From the NCBI RefSeq assembly GCF_024339125.1, contig NZ_CP101417.1, forward strand, positions 5,219,001 to 5,283,000: a stretch of DNA of 64,000 nucleotides, in the 5' to 3' direction. Below are positions 53,956-64,000 of the stretch, piece after piece (within the stretch, counting starts at the first letter, position 1; the number at the start of each line of letters is the position of its first letter). The position numbers and the translations under genes are program-made. Source of the stretch: Xanthomonas hortorum (GTDB lineage Bacteria > Pseudomonadota > Gammaproteobacteria > Xanthomonadales > Xanthomonadaceae). Below the pieces are notes generated by a model. It saw only the letters and a list, made by a program, of their open reading frames with translations, ran no database searches and was not told where the DNA came from.

Positions 53956-56592
53956 ATGAAATACAGCACCACCCTGCTGTCCAGCGCGATCGCATTGTCG
54001 CTGGCATTCGCGGCGCAAGCCCAGGACAACGGTGACCCGCAAGCCACCGACCTGGACGCCGTGCAAGTCGTCGGCATCCGCGCAAGCCTGGAAAAATCGC
54101 TCGACACCAAACGCAATAACACCGGTATTTCCGAGGCGATCACCGCCGAAGACATCGGCAAGTTTCCCAGCACCAATGTGGCCGAAGCGCTGTCGCAGAT
54201 TCCCGGCGTGACCCTGGACCGCCGCTTTGGCCAGGGCGAACGGGTGAGCATCGACGGCACCGACCCCAGCCTCAATCTGTCGTTCCTGGACGGGCATCCG
54301 GTGGCGCAGGCGATCTGGTTGTATGGCGAGCAACCCAGCCGCGGTTTCGATTACACCTTGCTGGCACCGCAGATCCTGGGGCGTGTGGAAATTCTCAAAT
54401 CCTCAGAAGCGCGTCTGACCGAAGGCAGCCTGGGCGGCACCGTGTTGATGCACACACGGCAACCGCTCGATCTGGAGGTCAACGAGGTCGCTGCCTCCAT
54501 CGGCTACAGCTACAGCGCGCAAGCCAGCCAGGGCAAACCGAATGCGGCACTGCTCTACAGCTGGAAAAACGCCGCCGACACCTTCGGCATCGCGGTGTCG
54601 GCGCAGCATTACGAAGAACGCGTCGACCGCCGCGGCATGGAAGTGTTCGGCTACGCGCCGGCCAGCAGCTTCGCCAATGCGGCAGGCGACGTCCCTGCAG
54701 ACGCGGACGTGCCCAATTCGATCAATGCGGCCTGGTTTCAGCAGGATCGCGAACGCGACAGCGCGGTGGTCAACCTGCAACTCAAGCCCAGCGAGGCGCT
54801 GGAGTTCAACCTCAGCGGCCTGTACATCAACGAGAACTTCGACAACTACAACCAGTCGATGTACAGCTTTCTGACCTGGAATCCCGGCACGGTGGCGGCA
54901 GTGGACCAGCTCGGCGGGCTGCGCAACGGGGTGGTGACTAGCGGGCATTCCGGCGCCAATGCCGACCCGCTCGGCGGCACGGTGATCTACGACAACAACG
55001 TGCGCGAATCGGAAGTGACTACCAAAGGCCTGGATCTACGCGGCGCATTTCGCGGCGATGCTTGGGGTTTGAACGGGCAGCTCGGCCAGAGCAAGTCGAA
55101 GAACAAGGACCTCTCGCAATACTTCATCGAGCCGTTCTACAACGGCGGCTTCAGTTGGGATACGCGGCGTGGCATTCGCTTCGACGATCCGGCGCGCGCG
55201 CGCGACCCGGCCAATTGGGGCTCGGCAGGTGGCTGGTTCGGCAATAACGGCATCTTCTCGACCGAAAGCAAGGACACCTATGGTCAATTGGATCTCGCTG
55301 TGCAGTTCGACAGCGTGCTCAATCAGTTGCTGCTGGGCGTGCGCCACGGCAAACACGAGGAGCGCTTCGAGCTCAATGTCTATGGCGGCGTCACGCCGGG
55401 CACGCTGGCCGATGTGGGCACGATCGGGCTGACCGATCTGCAGGACTTCTATCCCGATCATGGCCAGCATGTGCAGGCAGGTCGCAACAATGTGCTGAAC
55501 TGGATCCGCAACAGCCCGGTCGACTACGGCGCGCCGGACCCGTCCAGTTATCTCAACAACACCTGGGCGCTGCAGCAGACCAATAACGCGGCGTACGCGC
55601 AGCTGAATTTCTCCGGCGGCGGTCTGCGCGGCAACCTCGGGCTGCGCTATGTGGATTCCAAGACCGAAGGCAGCGGCTTTGTCTACAGCGGTACGCCTTC
55701 ACTGCTGAATGCCGACAGCCTGTGGCAGACCCGCACGCGCAAGGAAGACTTCCTGCTGCCTTCGCTCACGCTGGCCTACGAGGCTGCAGACGACTGGGTG
55801 TTTCGCTTCGCTGCGGCCAAGGTGATCGCCTGGGCACCGTACAACCAGATGGTCAACAACACCTTCCTCAACGACACCACGCTGACCGGCAGCGGCGGCA
55901 ATGCGGAGCTGTCGCCGTACGAATCGTGGAACTTCAATCTATCGGCCGAGTATTACTTTGCGCAGCAGTCGGTGGTGGCGTGGTCGGTGTTCTACAAGAA
56001 CATCGACAACTACATCGACACCAGCGCCAGCGTGGAGCGCCAATACAACGCGCTGCGCGACACCGCACCGCAGAGCTGGGCGCAGTTGGTCGGCAGCAAT
56101 GGCTGCAGCGCAGATGGCTACTGCGATTACAGCATCCAGCGACCGCGCAATGCCGGCGACGGCAAGGTCAAGGGATTCAATATCGCGTTCCAGCAACCGT
56201 TTGGCGACAGCGGCTTTGGCCTGACCGCCAATTACACCTACGCCAATGGCGAAAACAACACCGGCGATGCGCTGCCTTACCAGTCGCGCAACAGCGTTGC
56301 CTTCAGTCCGTACTACGAAAAAGGCCCGCTCAATGCACGGCTGACCTACAACTGGCGCGATAGCTACCTGGCCGGCGGCTACGTGGCCGGTGCGGCACCG
56401 GCGAGCGTGGATGATTACGCCGAACTCGGCGCGAGTGTCGGCTATGCGTTCAGCCCGAACTGGTCACTGCAAGTGGACGCGCAGAACCTGTTGGACGAGG
56501 AGTACCTGCAGTATCTCGGCGACAAGGAACATCTGGCTGGCCGCTACAAGAGCGGGCGCCGCTATATGGCGAGCCTGCATGTGAAGTTCTGA
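53956..56592 (+). CDS. TonB-dependent outer-membrane receptor, probable GlcNAc/N-glycan uptake
   Basis: This is an 878-residue receptor. It has a signal peptide (TTLLSSAIALSLAFAAQAQ) and a TonB-box-like LDAVQVVG. A plug domain follows (EAITAEDIGKFPSTNVAEAL, then SQIPGVTLDR, and GSLGGTVLMHTRQPLD), then a 22-strand barrel ending in aromatic HVKF. The start is ATG 53956 with AGGAG at 53943-53947. It belongs to the TIGR01782-like proteobacterial subfamily that includes sugar receptors. It lies 107 bases after the kinase gene and is probably co-transcribed. With that kinase it would import GlcNAc or short GlcNAc-containing oligosaccharides. The ligand is not provable from sequence. Confidence 0.9.
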   Translation: MKYSTTLLSSAIALSLAFAAQAQDNGDPQATDLDAVQVVGIRASLEKSLDTKRNNTGISEAITAEDIGKFPSTNVAEALSQIPGVTLDRRFGQGERVSIDGTDPSLNLSFLDGHPVAQAIWLYGEQPSRGFDYTLLAPQILGRVEILKSSEARLTEGSLGGTVLMHTRQPLDLEVNEVAASIGYSYSAQASQGKPNAALLYSWKNAADTFGIAVSAQHYEERVDRRGMEVFGYAPASSFANAAGDVPADADVPNSINAAWFQQDRERDSAVVNLQLKPSEALEFNLSGLYINENFDNYNQSMYSFLTWNPGTVAAVDQLGGLRNGVVTSGHSGANADPLGGTVIYDNNVRESEVTTKGLDLRGAFRGDAWGLNGQLGQSKSKNKDLSQYFIEPFYNGGFSWDTRRGIRFDDPARARDPANWGSAGGWFGNNGIFSTESKDTYGQLDLAVQFDSVLNQLLLGVRHGKHEERFELNVYGGVTPGTLADVGTIGLTDLQDFYPDHGQHVQAGRNNVLNWIRNSPVDYGAPDPSSYLNNTWALQQTNNAAYAQLNFSGGGLRGNLGLRYVDSKTEGSGFVYSGTPSLLNADSLWQTRTRKEDFLLPSLTLAYEAADDWVFRFAAAKVIAWAPYNQMVNNTFLNDTTLTGSGGNAELSPYESWNFNLSAEYYFAQQSVVAWSVFYKNIDNYIDTSASVERQYNALRDTAPQSWAQLVGSNGCSADGYCDYSIQRPRNAGDGKVKGFNIAFQQPFGDSGFGLTANYTYANGENNTGDALPYQSRNSVAFSPYYEKGPLNARLTYNWRDSYLAGGYVAGAAPASVDDYAELGASVGYAFSPNWSLQVDAQNLLDEEYLQYLGDKEHLAGRYKSGRRYMASLHVKF

Positions 56593-56605
56593 CGGCATGA
56601 CCAAA

Positions 56606-56639
56606 GCCCGGGCGCAGCGTCAGCAAGCTGCGCCCGGGC
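56606..56639 (+). terminator. strong hairpin after the TonB-dependent receptor gene
   Basis: GCCCGGGCGCAGC (56606-56618) pairs perfectly with GCTGCGCCCGGGC (56627-56639) across an 8-base loop. It starts 13 bases after the receptor stop and lies in the gap to the convergent hrpA. There is no U-tract, but it is the strongest hairpin of this region. Confidence 0.8.
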
Positions 56640-56838
56640 GGCATGGAGCCCACCCACGCGGCGGGCTCCAGGTATGCCGCCCGCACCTGTCTGACAAGCG
56701 CTCAGCAGGTTTTAGAGGCGTCATGTGGCTGCATGCGCTGGCCGCTCCGATGCGATCTGTCGGAGCGGCCAGTGGATGTCGATCCGCATGGATCACCGCG
56801 TCTGGTGATCACCTCGACCCTGGCGCATCCGGCACCAT

Positions 56839-59800
56839 TCAAGCGCGCAACGCAGCCACCCGCTGCGACAACTTCTTCGCAGACACGCCCGACTTGGCGC
56901 CCAGCTCCTGCGCGAACACCGAGACGCGCAACTCTTCCAGATCCCAGCGCAGCGACTGCCATTGCTCACGTTGCTGCAAACCACGTGCGGCCGCATCGTC
57001 CAGCGCATCCACGAACGGTTTGAGTTCGAGCATGCGGGTCTGGTCGCGAGCCGGATCGCGTTTGGCGCGCTCGGTGCGCAGGATCATCGCCTTGAGATAA
57101 CGCGGGTAGTTGGCCAGCGCCTCGGCCGGGGTCTCGCGCAGGAAGCCGGCATGCACCAACGCGCGCAACTGCTGCTCCATATCGTCCAGATTGCCCCGCG
57201 CCCAGCCCATCAACGGCGCTTCCAGCAAGGGCTTGAGTTCGGCCACGGCGCCGAGGATGCTTTCGGCCAGTGTCAACCGCTCCATCGCCTCGCCGAACAG
57301 GCGCTTGGTCGCATCGTCGCGGCGTTGCGCGAATGCGCCCGCATCGCGGATCGCGCCCAGCCCTTCTGCCAGCACCGCATTGAGCGCGGCATCGACCAGA
57401 TCGCCGCGCAGCCGCTCCTGCGACTCAATCGCCGCGTACAACAAACCGGTTTTGGGCGACACCGGCAATTGCTTGCGCGCCTGCTTGATCTTGTCGGCAA
57501 GCGCGATTTCCAGCAGCCGGCGCACGCCGCGCGGATGCGCCTGCGCCGCTTCGTTGCGGTCGGCAAAGATGCGCAGCGCTGCGTCTTCGCCCTGATCCAC
57601 CAACGCCGGATACGCCGGCACACCGGCCTCGCCCGACACCTGTTCGGGGATCGGGGTGGCCGGGAAATCGCGTAAGCCCTCGGCAGCCAGGGCGCGGCCC
57701 GCACGCGCGGCAAACGCCTGGCCCGCACGCTCGCCGAAGCGAGCGCGCAACCCGTCCAGATCGCGCGACTCGGCCAGCACCTTGCCGTCGTCATCGCGCA
57801 GGCGCAGGTTCATCAGCAGATGCGTGTCCAGCGCCTCTTCGTCGAAATCCAGAGCCGCCACCTGCGTGCCGGTGGCCTTGCTCAGAAAGCGCGCCAGCTC
57901 GCCACGGATATCGTCGGCCGACGCAATGCTGTAGGCCTCGTAGAACGCGCGCCCGAAATCCGGCGCCGGCACATAGTTACGGCGCTGCGCCTTGGGCAGG
58001 CTACGAATCAAGGCCGATGCCTTGTCGGCAACAAAGCCAGGTGCCAGCCACGACAGCCGCGTTGGATCCAGCGCATTGAGCAGATGCAACGGCACATCCA
58101 GGGTGACGCCGTCATCGATGGCCCCCGGCTCGAAGCGGTAATGCAACGGCAGCCGCGCATCGCCAAGGGGGAAATACTTCGGGAAGCGATCGGCCTCGCT
58201 GCCTTCGCCCGGCAGCAGATCGTTCAACGACCAATGCAGGCTGCGGCGTTTGTCCGGCGGCAAGGTCTTCCACCATGCATCCAGGCCGCTGGCCGAATGC
58301 AGTTCGGACGGAATGCGATCCAGATACCAACGCGCCTGCCACTCTTCGTCGGCCACGATGCCGGCGCGACGCAGCTTGGCTTCTTCTTCGCGCGCCTGCT
58401 CCAGCACCTTGAGGTTGTCGGCCACGAACGCCGCGCGCGTATTGATTTCGCCCGTCACCAGACCCTGACGCACGAACAGATCGTGCGCCGCGGCCGGGTC
58501 GATCTTGCCGAAATACACCGGCTTTTTCGGCGCCAGCACCAGCCCGAACAGGCTGATCTGCTCGGAGGCGACCACCTGCCCCTGCGCACGCGACCAATGC
58601 GGGTCGAAATGCTTGCGCGCCAGCAGATGCGGCAGCTCGGCGATCGCCCAATCCGGCTCGATCGCGGCATTGGTCATGCCCCAGACTTTCTGCGTGTCCA
58701 GCAGCGTGGCGGCCAGAATCCACGGCGGCGGTTTGCGCGCCAACGCCGAGCCGGGGAACGGCACGAACCGGCGTTGCCGCGCGGCGAGGAAATCACCTTT
58801 TTCGGTGCGATGGCCGATCTGCGTCGGCAGGCCGGCCAACAGCGCGCGGTGCAGTGCCTGATACGCCGCAGCGCGTTCGCGCTCGCTGGTGCGCGCCGAC
58901 ACCTCGGCGGCTTCGGCCTGCTTGTTCGCAGCTGCAGAGGTGGTGCGTGCAGGTGGCGCACTTGGCTCCGGCTTGCCTTCGCGCGCCAGACGCGCGGCGC
59001 GATGCAGCTGCCCGCGCGTGGGCCGGTTGGCGTTGTGGCCGTCCTCGCGCGGCGGTGCGCTGGCACCGGCCAGCAGCGGCGCCATCATCACCCCGGCCGG
59101 CTCTTCGCTCCAACCGAGTTCTTCGCACAACAAGCGTAACTGCCGATGCAGTTCGCGCCACTCGCGCATGCGCAAAAAGCCCAGAAAATGTCGATTGCAC
59201 CAATCGCGCAATTTGGACTGGGTGAGCTCTTCGTGCACCTGCCGGTACGCCTCCCACAAGCGCAGGATGCCGACGAATTCCGAGCGCGCATCGGCAAACA
59301 GCGCATGCGCGTTATCGGCCGCCTCGCGCGCTTCGGGCGGGCGCTCGCGCGGATCCTGGATGCCCAGGAAGGAGGCGATGACGATCATCTCGCGCAGGCA
59401 GCCGTGCTGCTGCGCGGCTACCAGCATGCGCGCCAGTTTGACGTCCACCGGCAGGCGCGCCATCTGGCGGCCGGTCGCGGTCAGGCGGCGCTCGCCATCG
59501 ATCGCGCCCAGCTCCAGCAACTGCTGCCAGCCATCGGCCACCGCACGCTCGTCCGGCGCTTCCAGAAACGGGAAATCCTCGATCCGCCCCAGGCCCAGCT
59601 GCAGCATGCGCAGGATCACGCCCGACAACGACGCGCGCCGGATTTCCGGGTCGGTAAACGCCGGCCGGGCGGCAAAGTCGGCTTCGGCATACAGGCGGTA
59701 GCAGATGCCCTCGGCGATGCGTCCGCACCGGCCCATGCGCTGGTTGGCGCTGGCCTGCGAGATCGGCTCGATATGCAAGCGGTCCAGCTTCTGCCGCGGG

Positions 59801-60960
59801 CTATAGCGCTTGATGCGCGCAAATCCGGGGTCCACCACATAGCGGATGCGCGGCACCGTCAGCGAGGTCTCGGCCACATTGGTGGCCAGCACCAGGCGCC
59901 GCCGCGGGCCCGGATTGAACACCCGGTCCTGATCCTGCGCAGACAGCCGCGCGTACAACGGCACCACTTCGGTCTCGCGGTATTTGCGCCGTTCCAGTGA
60001 TTGATGCGCATCGCGGATTTCGCGCTCGCCGGGCAGGAACATCAGCACGTCGCCGCGCGGGTCGATGCGGGTGATTTCGTCGATTGCCGCCACGATCGCA
60101 TCGTTGACGGTGCGCTCGCCATCGCGGCCGTTGCCTTGTTCGCCGTCGCTGTCAGTACCGGCGTCGCCTTCGAGCGGGCGATAGCGCACCTCGACCGGGA
60201 ACGTGCGTCCTTCCACACTGATCACCGGCGCATCGTTGAAATGCTGCGCGAAACGCTCGGTGTCGATGGTGGCCGAAGTCACGATCAACTTCAGATCGGG
60301 GCGTTTGACCAGCAACTGCTTGAGATAGCCAAGCAAAAAATCGATGTTGAGGCTGCGCTCGTGCGCCTCGTCCACGATGATGGTGTCGTAGGCCGACAAC
60401 CAACGGTCGCTGGCGATCTCCGCCAGCAGGATGCCGTCGGTCATGAACTTGATCCGCGAGTCTTCACCAACCCGGTCGGTGAAGCGCACCTGGAAGCCCA
60501 CCGTGGTGCCCAACGGCGTCTTCAACTCCTCGGCCACGCGTGCAGCCACCGCACGTGCGGCAATCCGGCGCGGCTGGGTGCAGCCGATCATGCCTGCGGC
60601 GCCCCGCCCGGCCGCCAGACACAGCTTGGGCAGCTGGGTGGTCTTGCCCGAGCCGGTTTCGCCGGCAATGACCACCACTTGATGATCGCGGATCAACGCG
60701 ATGATGCGCTCGGCCTCGCGCGCGATCGGCAGCTGCGTGTCCAACGTGATGGCGGGCTGCTGCTCGGCGCGCGCCTTGCGCTGCGCCTGCGACGCCGCCA
60801 GCGCCTGCTCGAAGGCCTGACGCAGCTGCACGTTGCCGGGTTTGCCTTGCCAGCGCGACCACAGGCCGAGCAAGCGGCCCCGGTCGCGGCTCATGCCGCC
60901 ATCGACGGCGCTACGGCCCTCGCGCAAGGTGGTGGCCAGGTCGGTATCGATAGCGCTCAT
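56839..60960 (-). CDS. hrpA: HrpA-family DEAH-box RNA helicase
   Basis: This is a 1373-residue RNA helicase. VVIAGETGSGKTTQLPKLCL is motif I, followed by DEAHERSLN (II), VTSATIDTERF (III) and QRMGRCGRIAEG (VI). Winged-helix and OB-like regions follow, with the long C-terminal DUF3418 extension of bacterial HrpA (about residue 700 on). Length is normal. In E. coli HrpA acts in ribosome rescue and mRNA processing. It is transcribed toward the TonB-receptor gene; the dps gene starts divergently 90 bases from its start. A small Ala/Glu-rich insert (about residues 680-710) is lineage-specific. Confidence 0.95.
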   Translation of the reverse strand: MSAIDTDLATTLREGRSAVDGGMSRDRGRLLGLWSRWQGKPGNVQLRQAFEQALAASQAQRKARAEQQPAITLDTQLPIAREAERIIALIRDHQVVVIAGETGSGKTTQLPKLCLAAGRGAAGMIGCTQPRRIAARAVAARVAEELKTPLGTTVGFQVRFTDRVGEDSRIKFMTDGILLAEIASDRWLSAYDTIIVDEAHERSLNIDFLLGYLKQLLVKRPDLKLIVTSATIDTERFAQHFNDAPVISVEGRTFPVEVRYRPLEGDAGTDSDGEQGNGRDGERTVNDAIVAAIDEITRIDPRGDVLMFLPGEREIRDAHQSLERRKYRETEVVPLYARLSAQDQDRVFNPGPRRRLVLATNVAETSLTVPRIRYVVDPGFARIKRYSPRQKLDRLHIEPISQASANQRMGRCGRIAEGICYRLYAEADFAARPAFTDPEIRRASLSGVILRMLQLGLGRIEDFPFLEAPDERAVADGWQQLLELGAIDGERRLTATGRQMARLPVDVKLARMLVAAQQHGCLREMIVIASFLGIQDPRERPPEAREAADNAHALFADARSEFVGILRLWEAYRQVHEELTQSKLRDWCNRHFLGFLRMREWRELHRQLRLLCEELGWSEEPAGVMMAPLLAGASAPPREDGHNANRPTRGQLHRAARLAREGKPEPSAPPARTTSAAANKQAEAAEVSARTSERERAAAYQALHRALLAGLPTQIGHRTEKGDFLAARQRRFVPFPGSALARKPPPWILAATLLDTQKVWGMTNAAIEPDWAIAELPHLLARKHFDPHWSRAQGQVVASEQISLFGLVLAPKKPVYFGKIDPAAAHDLFVRQGLVTGEINTRAAFVADNLKVLEQAREEEAKLRRAGIVADEEWQARWYLDRIPSELHSASGLDAWWKTLPPDKRRSLHWSLNDLLPGEGSEADRFPKYFPLGDARLPLHYRFEPGAIDDGVTLDVPLHLLNALDPTRLSWLAPGFVADKASALIRSLPKAQRRNYVPAPDFGRAFYEAYSIASADDIRGELARFLSKATGTQVAALDFDEEALDTHLLMNLRLRDDDGKVLAESRDLDGLRARFGERAGQAFAARAGRALAAEGLRDFPATPIPEQVSGEAGVPAYPALVDQGEDAALRIFADRNEAAQAHPRGVRRLLEIALADKIKQARKQLPVSPKTGLLYAAIESQERLRGDLVDAALNAVLAEGLGAIRDAGAFAQRRDDATKRLFGEAMERLTLAESILGAVAELKPLLEAPLMGWARGNLDDMEQQLRALVHAGFLRETPAEALANYPRYLKAMILRTERAKRDPARDQTRMLELKPFVDALDDAAARGLQQREQWQSLRWDLEELRVSVFAQELGAKSGVSAKKLSQRVAALRA

Positions 60961-61050
60961 TGATGAAAAAATGTGAAAGATTGAATGACGAGTGATCCTT
61001 TAGAGTGACTATTGTGACCCGATATCTGTTCCCTCAGGAGGACCATTCCC

Positions 61051-61608
61051 ATGTCCAAGAAAAAGAACGCCAACAAGCCCGTCGTCATCATTGACGGACC
61101 AGACGCCTTACCGGTTGCCGCCGCATCGGCCCCGCACATCGATATCGGGATCAAGGACGGCGATCGCAAGAAGATCTCCGACGGTCTGGCCCGCTACATG
61201 GCTGACGCCTTCACCTTGTATCTGAAGACCCACAACTTCCATTGGAACGTCACCGGGTCGATGTTCAACTCGCTGCACACCATGTTCGAAACCCAGTACA
61301 CCGAGCAGTGGGCCGCACTGGACGAAGTGGCCGAGCGCATCCGCGCCCTGGGCTACAACGCGCCGGGCTCCTACAGCGAGTTCGTCGCTTTGACTTCGAT
61401 CCCGGAAGAACAGGGCCTGAGCGACAGCGCCGACTGGCGTGAAATGGTGCGCCAGCTGGTCAGCGGCAACGAAGCGGTCTGCCGCACCGCCCGCAAGGTG
61501 CTGGGCACCGCCGACGACGCCGGCGACGACCCGACCGTGGACCTGCTCACCCAGCGCCTGCAGACCCACGAAAAGTACGCATGGATGCTGCGGTCACTAC
61601 TGCAGTAA
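61051..61608 (+). CDS. dps: Dps-family DNA-protecting mini-ferritin
   Basis: This is a 185-residue ferritin-like protein. LKTHNFHWNVTGSMFNSLHT and QYTEQWAALDEVAERIRALG carry the His, Asp and Glu of the intersubunit ferroxidase site. The Lys-rich N-terminus (SKKKNANKP) is a likely DNA-binding tail. It should form a 12-subunit cage that oxidises iron with peroxide. The start 61051 has AGGAGG at 61037-61042. Upstream it shares a 90-base gap with hrpA. OxyR control is common in Xanthomonas, but I found no clear OxyR site. Confidence 0.94.
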   Translation: MSKKKNANKPVVIIDGPDALPVAAASAPHIDIGIKDGDRKKISDGLARYMADAFTLYLKTHNFHWNVTGSMFNSLHTMFETQYTEQWAALDEVAERIRALGYNAPGSYSEFVALTSIPEEQGLSDSADWREMVRQLVSGNEAVCRTARKVLGTADDAGDDPTVDLLTQRLQTHEKYAWMLRSLLQ

Positions 61609-61653
61609 GCACTTCTCTCCACGCGCCGGCATTGTCAGGCGCGGGACACAAAG

Positions 61654-61701
61654 CCCCTCTCCCCCCGGGAGAGGGGTTGGGGTGAGGGTACGGAGCGAAG
61701 C
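61654..61701 (+). repeat. REP-like palindrome, copy 5
   Basis: CCCCTCTCCC-CCC-GGGAGAGGGG is followed by the family tail TTGGGGTGAGGGTACGG. It is the best-conserved copy in the window. It sits in the 278-base gap between dps and recQ. Confidence 0.8.
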
Positions 61702-61886
61702 TCAAGTGCCCCACCCAACGCGCGGCCACCGCCCATTTCCTGCGCCGTGCGCCCGCCCCAGCACATGCTTAATGTGCGCATTTTCCCGGCGCGCCCCATC
61801 GCGTCGCGGCGATCCCCGACACCGCATTACGCAACGCCGCCGGCATGACACAGGCCAAGACGTGACCCGCGCGGTATCCTAGACGG

Positions 61887-63689
<1,803 letters not shown>

Positions 63690-63826
63690 TGCAACGGCGT
63701 GTGTCATCGGCATACCAACGCTGGCACAAAAATCCGCAAGATCGACAGCGCACATTCAATCAGCCGTTGCTAGTTTCACAAGGCGATCTGGCACGCGCTG
63801 CCAGTCCCTCATGTAGAGTCCAATCG

Positions 63827-64000
63827 ATGAAACGCAGCCTGCTTCTCCTGGCCACTCTGTTTGCCGCTGGCGGCGCGCTCGCCCAGGCCGGCGACGGCAG
63901 TGCCGAGCCGGTCACGGCGCGCTCGCTCGATCTGAGCATTCCACAGGCACCGGTGCAGTACCGCTCCGATCCCGAGGTCCCCACCGATCCGCCAGGTACC
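63827..64000 (+). CDS. exported protein, 3' end cut by window
   Basis: The 58 visible codons begin with a Sec signal (KRSLLLLATLFAAGGALAQA). The mature start is AGDGSAEPVTARSLDLSIPQ followed by APVQYRSDPEVPTDPPG. I recognise no family from this fragment. The frame is open to the window edge, so the size is unknown. It follows recQ by 137 bases. Confidence 0.65.
   Translation, partial: MKRSLLLLATLFAAGGALAQAGDGSAEPVTARSLDLSIPQAPVQYRSDPEVPTDPPGT

Overview
The window is a high-GC gammaproteobacterial chromosome segment that fits Xanthomonas. The reasons are a plant N-glycan hydrolase set of GH125, GH92 and GH35 type, a glucokinase-family kinase beside a TonB-dependent receptor, a pil-chp chemosensory cluster, a pqqABCDE operon, an orphan RebB protein and two families of Xanthomonas-type palindromic intergenic repeats. 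No tRNA, rRNA, transposase, prophage or CRISPR array was seen. Both ends are cut: the first gene lacks its 5' end and the last its 3' end.

Region 1 (1-15.6 kb) is carbohydrate and glycopeptide catabolism. A tightly overlapping operon encodes an APC permease, a PfkB sugar kinase and an NAD-dependent GH4 glycosidase. It is followed by three exported hydrolases: GH125 and GH92 alpha-mannosidases with Tat-type signals and a GH35 beta-galactosidase with a Sec signal. After a small RebB island come a secreted sialidase-like propeller and, on the minus strand, a Tat-exported aspartylglucosaminidase translationally coupled to a CutC-family protein. Together these look like a module that trims N-glycopeptides down to the GlcNAc-Asn linkage. 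The intergenic gaps hold clustered ~100-bp palindromes and short REP-like palindromes.

Region 2 (15.6-20.6 kb) is a three-gene signalling cassette with overlapping start and stop codons (VWA lipoprotein, ECF sigma factor, one-pass membrane protein), followed by a GNAT acetyltransferase. Region 3 (20.6-33.1 kb, minus strand) is the Chp-type chemosensory system of type IV pili: pilG-pilH-pilI-pilJ-chpA-chpB-chpC. ChpA has 2406 residues. ChpB has lost its methylesterase catalytic residues, and no methyltransferase gene (pilK) lies between pilJ and chpA.

Region 4 (33.3-46 kb) is housekeeping: gshB-tonB, an ADP-ribosylglycohydrolase, tsaB, a DinG/YoaA-type helicase, a lipoprotein, PBP1B, a two-domain glycosyltransferase and a TPR membrane protein. 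Region 5 (46-52.5 kb) has relA and the complete pqqABCDE operon, including the 26-codon pqqA. Region 6 (52.5-64 kb) has a probable GlcNAc kinase and TonB-dependent receptor pair behind a TGACA-N4-TGTCA palindrome, then hrpA, dps, recQ and the start of an exported protein. The kinase and receptor could take up and phosphorylate the GlcNAc released by the region 1 enzymes, so the two ends of the window may belong to one regulon.
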